DNA from: Paraburkholderia largidicola
Lineage (GTDB): Bacteria > Pseudomonadota > Gammaproteobacteria > Burkholderiales > Burkholderiaceae
DNA: 64,000 nucleotides
Direction of reading: 5' to 3'
NCBI RefSeq assembly: GCF_013426895.1
Contig: NZ_AP023174.1
Location: forward strand, 1,116,001-1,180,000
The notes beneath the pieces were generated by a model. The model was not told the origin of the DNA. It saw only the letters and a list, made by a program, of their open reading frames with translations, and made no database searches. Shown piece by piece: positions 58,809 to 64,000 of this stretch. Positions within the stretch are counted from its first letter, which is position 1. Each line of letters begins with the position of its first letter. Both the position numbers and the translations under genes were made by a program.

Positions 58809-59909
58809 ATGTCCGGCAATACCCTCGGTACGCTCTTCACCGTCACGACTTTCGGCGAATCGCATGGCCCGGCCATCGGCTGTGTGATCGACGGCTGCCC
58901 GCCGGGCATGTCGCTCGTCGAAGCCGACATCCAGTTCGAACTCGACCGCCGCCGGCCCGGCACGTCGCGCCATGTGACGCAGCGCCAGGAAGAAGACAAG
59001 GTCGAGATTCTCTCGGGCGTCTTCGAGGGCAAAACGACGGGCGCGCCCATCGCGCTGCTGATCCGCAACACGGACCAGCGCAGCAAGGACTACGGCAACA
59101 TCGTCGAAACATTCCGTCCCGGCCACGCCGACTACACCTACTGGCAGAAATACGGCATTCGCGACTATCGCGGCGGCGGCCGTTCGTCGGCGCGCCTGAC
59201 GGCGCCGACCGTGGCGGCGGGCGCGGTCGCGAAGAAATGGCTGCGCGAGAAGTTTGGCGCGGAGATTCGCGGCTATATGGCGGCGCTGGGCGAGATCGAC
59301 GTGCCGTTCGTCGACTGGCAATACGTGCGCGAGAATCCGTTCTTCGTGCCGAACGCGGATATCGTGCCGCAGCTCGAAACGTATATGGACGAACTGCGCA
59401 AGGACGGCGATTCGATCGGCGCGCGTATCAACGTGGTTGCGTCGGGCGTGCCTGTCGGCCTTGGTGAGCCGCTGTTCGACCGTCTCGACGCCGACATCGC
59501 GCACGCCATGATGGGCATCAACGCGGTGAAGGGCGTCGAGATCGGCGCGGGCTTCGAAAGCGTGCGGCAGCGCGGCTCCGTGCATGGCGACGAACTGACG
59601 CCGGAAGGCTTCGTCGGCAACCATGCGGGTGGCGTGCTCGGCGGCATTTCGACGGGACAGGACATCACCGTGTCGATCGCCATCAAGCCGACGTCGAGCA
59701 TCCGCACGCCGCGCCGCTCGATCGATAAAAACGGCCAGCCCGCCATCGTCGAAACGTTCGGACGTCACGATCCGTGCGTCGGCATTCGCGCGACGCCGAT
59801 CGCCGAGGCGATGCTCGCGCTCGTGCTGATCGACCACGCGCTGCGGCACCGCGCGCAATGCGGCGACGTCACCGTCGATACGCCGAAGATCGCTGCCAGC
59901 GCGCCCTGA
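58809..59909 (+). CDS. aroC: chorismate synthase
   Basis: Converts EPSP to chorismate, the last step of the shikimate pathway, using reduced FMN. It has 366 residues. Family signatures are [19 protein letters not shown] (about 16-34), [20 protein letters not shown] (about 107-126) with [11 protein letters not shown], and [18 protein letters not shown]. The ATG at 58809 lies 142 bp after the acyltransferase gene. No other aro gene adjoins. Confidence 0.96.
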   Translation: MSGNTLGTLFTVTTFGESHGPAIGCVIDGCPPGMSLVEADIQFELDRRRPGTSRHVTQRQEEDKVEILSGVFEGKTTGAPIALLIRNTDQRSKDYGNIVETFRPGHADYTYWQKYGIRDYRGGGRSSARLTAPTVAAGAVAKKWLREKFGAEIRGYMAALGEIDVPFVDWQYVRENPFFVPNADIVPQLETYMDELRKDGDSIGARINVVASGVPVGLGEPLFDRLDADIAHAMMGINAVKGVEIGAGFESVRQRGSVHGDELTPEGFVGNHAGGVLGGISTGQDITVSIAIKPTSSIRTPRRSIDKNGQPAIVETFGRHDPCVGIRATPIAEAMLALVLIDHALRHRAQCGDVTVDTPKIAASAP

Positions 59910-59979
59910 CGGGCAACGCCGTTCGGCGTAGGGTCGAAGCTATCCGGCAAACTCGCTGGTTCCCGACGGGGCGGTCAAC

Positions 59980-61443
59980 ATGAACACTATGCATTCCACC
60001 GCCGCCGATCTGCTCGCGCCGCTGCGAGCGCGCACGGCGTTGCCCGACGCTGTCGCGACCGACTGGTTCACGCTCGGCAACGCGTTGCTCGAACGTGCAA
60101 ACGGCGACAAGGCGCTGCTACGCGAAGCCGTCGATGCGCTGATGCGGGCGCATCGGCTGGACGCGAATTGCGACGCCAGGCTGTTGCACGACATCGCGCA
60201 AACGGCCTTCATCCTGCGCGACTGGGCGCTCATCGAATCTTCCACTGCACTTCTGCTGGCGCGTGATGCCAACGACGCGAACGCGCTCGTCTGGCGCGCG
60301 GCCGCCGTCCAGGAGCGCGACGATTTCACGGAAGCGCAGCGTCTGCTGCACGAAGCCGCGCGCGCGGCGCCCGGCAATCACATCGTTCTGCACAAGCTCG
60401 CGTTGTGCATCAAGGAACAGGGCCGCTTCGGCGAAGCGGAAGCGTTACTGCGTCGCGTGCTGGAACTGTCGCCGAACAACGCGCACGCGCTTTTCGATCT
60501 GTCGGAACTGGAAGTGCGCGCAGGGCGTTACGCGCAAGGCTGGCTCGACTACGAGGCGCGCGTCGCATTCGCGCACGATTCGAATGCCGCGCGGGCTGCG
60601 CTTGCCGCCATCTGTCCGAACTGGCGCGGCGAGCCGCTGGCGGGGAAGACGCTCGTCGTTTATGGCGAGCAGGGCAACGGCGACTGCCTGTGGTCGGTGC
60701 GCTTTCTGCCGCTGCTCGCCGAGCGCGCGCAACGTGAAGGCGGCCGCGTGATTTTTGGTTACGCCGGGCCGATGCAGCATCTGTTCGAACGCATGCTGCC
60801 GGACGGCATCAAGATCGAAACGAGCCTCGACACGAAGCCGGACTATCACTGCGGGTTGATGAGCCTGCCGCTGCGCCTGGGCATCAACGATCCGTCGATG
60901 TGGGGGCGGCCATATCTGAGCGCTGATCCCGCGCTTGCGGATGTATGGCGCGAGCGTGTCGCTGCCGTCACTCCGGCGGGGCATCGCAAGGTCGGCCTCG
61001 TGTGGAACGGCAATCCCAATCACATCCGAGACAGGCGGCGCTCGGTCCCGGCGCATGAGATCGCGCAGATTCTCGATGTGCCGGGCGTGACGTTCTTCGC
61101 GATTTCACCCGGGCGCGAGCAGACGGTCGGGCAATGGCGCACGCAGGGCGTCGATATCGTCGATCTGACGCCGCAGTTCACGGCCGGCTTCGACGATGTG
61201 GCCGCGTTGCTCGTGAACCTCGATGCGCTCGTCACCATCGACAGCGGCCCCGCGCATCTGGCGGGTGCGCTCGGCGTGCCCACCAGGCTGATGCTCGATC
61301 TCGTGTCCGCATGGTTCTGGGGCGAGGAGACGGAGCGTACGCCGTGGTATCAAACCGTCGAGCTGTTTCGTCAGCCGGCGGCTGGCGCGTGGACACCCGT
61401 GCTCGAACGCGTGCGTGCGCGGCTGGAAGCGCTGGTGGCGTGA
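59980..61443 (+). CDS. TPR protein with a C-terminal glycosyltransferase-like domain
   Basis: A 487-residue protein. The first half (about 20-200) consists of tetratricopeptide repeats, e.g. RTVLELSPNNAHALFDLSEL-like segments around residues 158-172 (ELSPNNAHALFDLSELE). The second half (about 210-485) resembles the glycosyltransferase-9/heptosyltransferase-like domain that often follows TPRs: KTLVVYGEQGNGDCLW, VGLVWNGNPNHIRDRRRSVP and TIDSGPAHLAGALGVPT. The nucleotide sugar and acceptor are unknown. An alternative start is ATG at 59989. It ends before a strong terminator. Confidence 0.83.
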   Translation: MNTMHSTAADLLAPLRARTALPDAVATDWFTLGNALLERANGDKALLREAVDALMRAHRLDANCDARLLHDIAQTAFILRDWALIESSTALLLARDANDANALVWRAAAVQERDDFTEAQRLLHEAARAAPGNHIVLHKLALCIKEQGRFGEAEALLRRVLELSPNNAHALFDLSELEVRAGRYAQGWLDYEARVAFAHDSNAARAALAAICPNWRGEPLAGKTLVVYGEQGNGDCLWSVRFLPLLAERAQREGGRVIFGYAGPMQHLFERMLPDGIKIETSLDTKPDYHCGLMSLPLRLGINDPSMWGRPYLSADPALADVWRERVAAVTPAGHRKVGLVWNGNPNHIRDRRRSVPAHEIAQILDVPGVTFFAISPGREQTVGQWRTQGVDIVDLTPQFTAGFDDVAALLVNLDALVTIDSGPAHLAGALGVPTRLMLDLVSAWFWGEETERTPWYQTVELFRQPAAGAWTPVLERVRARLEALVA

Positions 61444-61470
61444 GCCGGTGCAGGGCAGGGCTTCGATGCG

Positions 61471-61497
61471 AAAACGCCGCTCATCGAGCGGCGTTTT
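61471..61497. terminator. bidirectional intrinsic terminator
   Basis: Perfect 11-bp stem AAAACGCCGCT, loop CATCG, AGCGGCGTTTT, between the convergent TPR-glycosyltransferase gene and the electron-transfer-flavoprotein dehydrogenase gene; both strands end in a T-run. Confidence 0.9.
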
Positions 61498-61521
61498 GCT
61501 TTGCGGACGACGCGGTGTGCG

Positions 61522-63195
61522 TCACATGTTCGGATAGTTCGGACCGCCGCCGCCTTCGGGCGTGACCCACACGATGTTCTGCGTCGGGTCCTTGATATCG
61601 CAGGTCTTGCAGTGGACGCAGTTTTGGGCGTTGATGACGAGGCGCTCGCTGCCGTCGTCGTTTTTCACGAACTCGTAGACCGCGGCGGGGCAGTAACGAC
61701 TTTCAGGGCCTGCGTAGGTTTGCAGGTTGACCTTCACCGGTACCGACGGGTCTTTCAGTGTCAGGTGTGCAGGCTGATTCTCTTCGTGATTCGTGTTCGA
61801 GATGAACACCGACGAGAGACGGTCGAACGTCAGCTTGCCGTCCGGCTTCGGATACTCGATCGGCGTGCACTGCGATGCCGGTTTCAGCATCTCGTGATCC
61901 CAGTGCTGGTGATGCAGCGTCCACGGCACATTGCCGCCCAGCAGCTTCTGTTCGATGCCGACCATCAGCGTGCCGAGATACAGGCCCTTGCTCATCCACT
62001 GCTTGAAGTTGCGCGCACGATAAAGCTCGGTGTGCAGCCACGAAGTCTTGAACGAGTCCGGATAAGCCGTCAGTTCGTCGTTATGGCGGCCGGCCTGTAC
62101 GGCGTCGAATGCGGCATCGGCGGCGAGCATGCCTGTCTTGATTGCCGCGTGCGAACCCTTGATCCGCGACGCGTTCAGGAAGCCTGCGTCGTCGCCAACG
62201 AGTGCGCCGCCCGGGAAAGCGAGCTTCGGCAGCGACAGCAGGCCGCCTGCCGTAATCGCGCGCGCGCCGTACGACACGCGCTTGCCGCCCTCCAGGAACT
62301 TGCGGATCTCAGGGTGCGTCTTGTAGCGCTGGAACTCCTCGAACGGCGACAGATACGGGTTCGAATAGCCCAGGCCCACCACAAAGCCCACCATCACCTG
62401 ATTGTTGTCGATGTGATAGAGGAACGAGCCGCCGTAAGTCTGCGTATCGAGCGGCCAGCCGGCCGTGTGGATCACGAGGCCGGGCTTGTGCTTCGCCGGA
62501 TCGATCTCCCACAGTTCCTTGATGCCGATGCCATACACCTGCGGATCGGCGCCGTCGCGAAGCTTGAACTTGTCCGACAGCTGGCGGCCCAGATGCCCGC
62601 GCGCGCCTTCGCAGAACAGCGTGTACTTCGCATGCAGTTCCATGCCGAGCTGGAAGTTTTCGGTCGGCTCACCGTCCTTGCCGATGCCCAGATTGCCCGT
62701 CGCAACGCCCTTGACCGAGCCATCGTCGTTGTACAGCACTTCAGCGGCAGCAAAACCCGGGAAAATTTCGACGCCCGCCGCTTCGGCCTGCTGGCCCAGC
62801 CAGCGCGTGACGTTCGCGAGGCTGATCACGTAGTTGCCGTGATTCTTGAAATTGTCCGGCAACGCCCAGTTCGGCACCGATTTCGCGCCCGTCTCGGAGA
62901 GAAACAAAAAGCGGTCTTCCGTCACTTCGACGTCCAGCGGCGCGCCTTTTTCTTTCCAGTCAGGAATCAGTTCGTTCAGCGCACGCGGGTCCATCACGGC
63001 GCCCGAGAGGATATGCGCCCCAATTTCCGAGCCTTTTTCGAGCACGCAGACGCCGATCTCGACGCCTTTTTCCGCCGCGCGCTGCTTCAGGCGAATGGCC
63101 GCCGACAGGCCCGCCGGGCCGCCGCCGACGATCACCACGTCATATTCCATCGACTCGCGCGGGCCGTATTGCTCGATCAGACTTGCGGGGGTCAT
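61522..63195 (-). CDS. electron transfer flavoprotein-ubiquinone oxidoreductase
   Basis: A 557-residue membrane-associated flavo-iron-sulfur protein that passes electrons from reduced ETF (fatty-acid and amino-acid oxidation) to ubiquinone. The FAD motif VVIVGGGPAGLSAAIRL is at about 19-35. Ubiquinone- and FAD-contact segments such as LFCEGARGHLGRQL follow. The C-terminal 4Fe-4S site is seen as CPAAVYEF and NCVHCKTCDIKDP, giving the four cysteines. AGGAG precedes the ATG at 63195. It is divergent from an SDR gene. Confidence 0.95.
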   Translation of the reverse strand: MTPASLIEQYGPRESMEYDVVIVGGGPAGLSAAIRLKQRAAEKGVEIGVCVLEKGSEIGAHILSGAVMDPRALNELIPDWKEKGAPLDVEVTEDRFLFLSETGAKSVPNWALPDNFKNHGNYVISLANVTRWLGQQAEAAGVEIFPGFAAAEVLYNDDGSVKGVATGNLGIGKDGEPTENFQLGMELHAKYTLFCEGARGHLGRQLSDKFKLRDGADPQVYGIGIKELWEIDPAKHKPGLVIHTAGWPLDTQTYGGSFLYHIDNNQVMVGFVVGLGYSNPYLSPFEEFQRYKTHPEIRKFLEGGKRVSYGARAITAGGLLSLPKLAFPGGALVGDDAGFLNASRIKGSHAAIKTGMLAADAAFDAVQAGRHNDELTAYPDSFKTSWLHTELYRARNFKQWMSKGLYLGTLMVGIEQKLLGGNVPWTLHHQHWDHEMLKPASQCTPIEYPKPDGKLTFDRLSSVFISNTNHEENQPAHLTLKDPSVPVKVNLQTYAGPESRYCPAAVYEFVKNDDGSERLVINAQNCVHCKTCDIKDPTQNIVWVTPEGGGGPNYPNM

Positions 63196-63281
63196 TGATG
63201 CTCCTCTTACCGTTAGAATGCTTTTTTCGGGATCGTATTGTCAGCGAACGATCCCTGCGCTGCAACACAATGAGGCAAGAT

Positions 63282-63297
63282 TAGCACGATCGTTCTA
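63282..63297. promoter_or_regulatory. palindromic operator candidate between the ETF-dehydrogenase and SDR genes
   Basis: TAGCACGATCGTTCTA is a 16-bp palindrome with a single mismatched pair and a perfect ACGATCGT core. It resembles operators of TetR-type fatty-acid-degradation regulators of beta-proteobacteria (FadP-like) as I remember them. Its position between an electron-transfer gene of beta-oxidation and a dehydrogenase gene agrees with that. The regulator is not in the window. Confidence 0.5.
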
Positions 63298-63381
63298 TTA
63301 TTGTGAACTGGGAATAACGCCATGCCGGCGCAACGCGCGGCCTGTCATCCCCGTCACATCCACGTTCCAAGGAAAACGACA

Positions 63382-64000
63382 ATGGGCCGTTCGATCAATC
63401 TGGAAGGCAAGGTGGCGCTGATTACGGGCGCGTCGAGTGGACTCGGCAAGCGGTTTGCCATGGTGCTGTCGCAAGCGGGCGCCAAGGTCGTGCTGGCAAG
63501 CCGACGAATCGAACGCCTGAAGGAATTGCGCGCCGAGATCGAAGCGTCGGGCGGCGCGGCGCACGTCGTTTCGCTCGACGTGACCGATTATCAGAGCATC
63601 AAGTCGGCCGTCGCGCATGCGGAGACGGAGGCGGGAACGATCGATATCCTCGTCAACAACTCGGGTGTCTCGACCACGCAAAAGCTGACGGAAGTGACGC
63701 CCGCGGATTTCGAATACGTGTTCGACACGAACACGCGCGGCGCCTTCTTCGTCGCGCAGGAAGTGGCCAAGCGGATGATCATGCGCTGCGGCGCCACCAA
63801 CAAGCCGTCGTACCGGATCATCAATATTGCTTCGGTGGCGGGCTTGCGCGTGCTGCCACAGATCGGGCTTTACTCGATGAGCAAGGCGGCCGTCGTGCAC
63901 ATGACGAAGGCGATGGCGCAGGAGTGGGGCCGGCACGGCATCAATGTGAACGCGATCTGCCCGGGTTACATCGATACCGAGATCAATCATCATCACTGGT
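63382..64000 (+). CDS. short-chain dehydrogenase/reductase, 3'-truncated by the window edge
   Basis: The first 206 codons of a classical SDR of about 255 residues. The cofactor motif TGASSGLG is at 15-22, NNSG at 92-95, the catalytic Ser151, and Tyr164-x3-Lys168 in YSMSK; CPGYIDTEINHHHW is the typical segment after the active site. The ATG at 63382 follows AAGGAAAACGACA. It is divergent from the ETF-dehydrogenase gene and shares its operator candidate, so it may work in fatty-acid metabolism. The substrate is unknown. Confidence 0.9.
   Translation, partial: MGRSINLEGKVALITGASSGLGKRFAMVLSQAGAKVVLASRRIERLKELRAEIEASGGAAHVVSLDVTDYQSIKSAVAHAETEAGTIDILVNNSGVSTTQKLTEVTPADFEYVFDTNTRGAFFVAQEVAKRMIMRCGATNKPSYRIINIASVAGLRVLPQIGLYSMSKAAVVHMTKAMAQEWGRHGINVNAICPGYIDTEINHHHW

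Overview
The window looks like a piece of a beta-proteobacterial chromosome from the Burkholderia/Paraburkholderia/Caballeronia group. The reasons are uniform high-GC coding with strong third-position bias, Burkholderia-type proteins (a 5-dehydro-2-deoxygluconokinase fused to DUF2090, a NodT-type efflux lipoprotein, an AaeXAB-like efflux set) and gene order. No rRNA, tRNA, CRISPR array, transposase, integrase or phage gene is visible. Both edges cut genes: alaS at the left, a short-chain dehydrogenase at the right.

Layout. 1-4.4 kb: end of alaS, a strong bidirectional terminator, a LysR regulator divergent from a YbfB-type MFS transporter. 4.6-11.2 kb: a threonine aldolase, then an iron alcohol dehydrogenase, a thioesterase and a four-gene branched-chain-amino-acid-type (HAAT) ABC transporter that has no binding protein here. 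11.3-13.6 kb: a 750-residue lipoprotein made of two tandem homologous modules. 14.3-26.5 kb: a complete-looking myo-inositol locus. A minus-strand operon (binding protein, permease, ATPase, iolC-DUF2090, iolD, iolE, iolB) diverges from rpiR, iolG and a second Gfo/Idh/MocA dehydrogenase. IolG, IolE, IolD, IolB and IolC would convert imported inositol to the phosphorylated C6 acid, and the DUF2090 part may do the aldol cleavage. Only the malonate-semialdehyde dehydrogenase (iolA/mmsA) is absent. 26.6-36.8 kb: tusA, galU, valS, a UvrD-type helicase, a nucleosidase and prpE. 37.7-41.1 kb: an Fsr-like MFS pump and a chemoreceptor. 41.9-47.9 kb: an aromatic-acid-type tripartite efflux operon with a divergent LysR gene. 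48-56 kb: a 53-residue membrane peptide gene, a metallophosphoesterase, an FAD oxidoreductase, DUF2069, wrbA, a BrkB-family protein, DUF962, a hydrolase and metY. 56-64 kb: a CBS protein, an LplT-PlsC fusion, aroC, a TPR glycosyltransferase-like protein, the electron-transfer-flavoprotein dehydrogenase and the start of an SDR gene.

The most unusual feature is a family of four long (about 720-780 bp) non-coding repeats at 13.6, 26.9, 36.9 and 41.1 kb. Each is close to a giant imperfect palindrome: outer inverted ends, an almost perfect inverted repeat of about 80 bp that itself contains a 14-bp-stem hairpin, and a nested inner inverted repeat. Three of the four fill the space between two convergent genes almost stop codon to stop codon. 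The copies are mosaics of each other.

Coordinates, codons and motifs were read from the sequence. Family names rest on recognition of conserved motifs, not on database searches.
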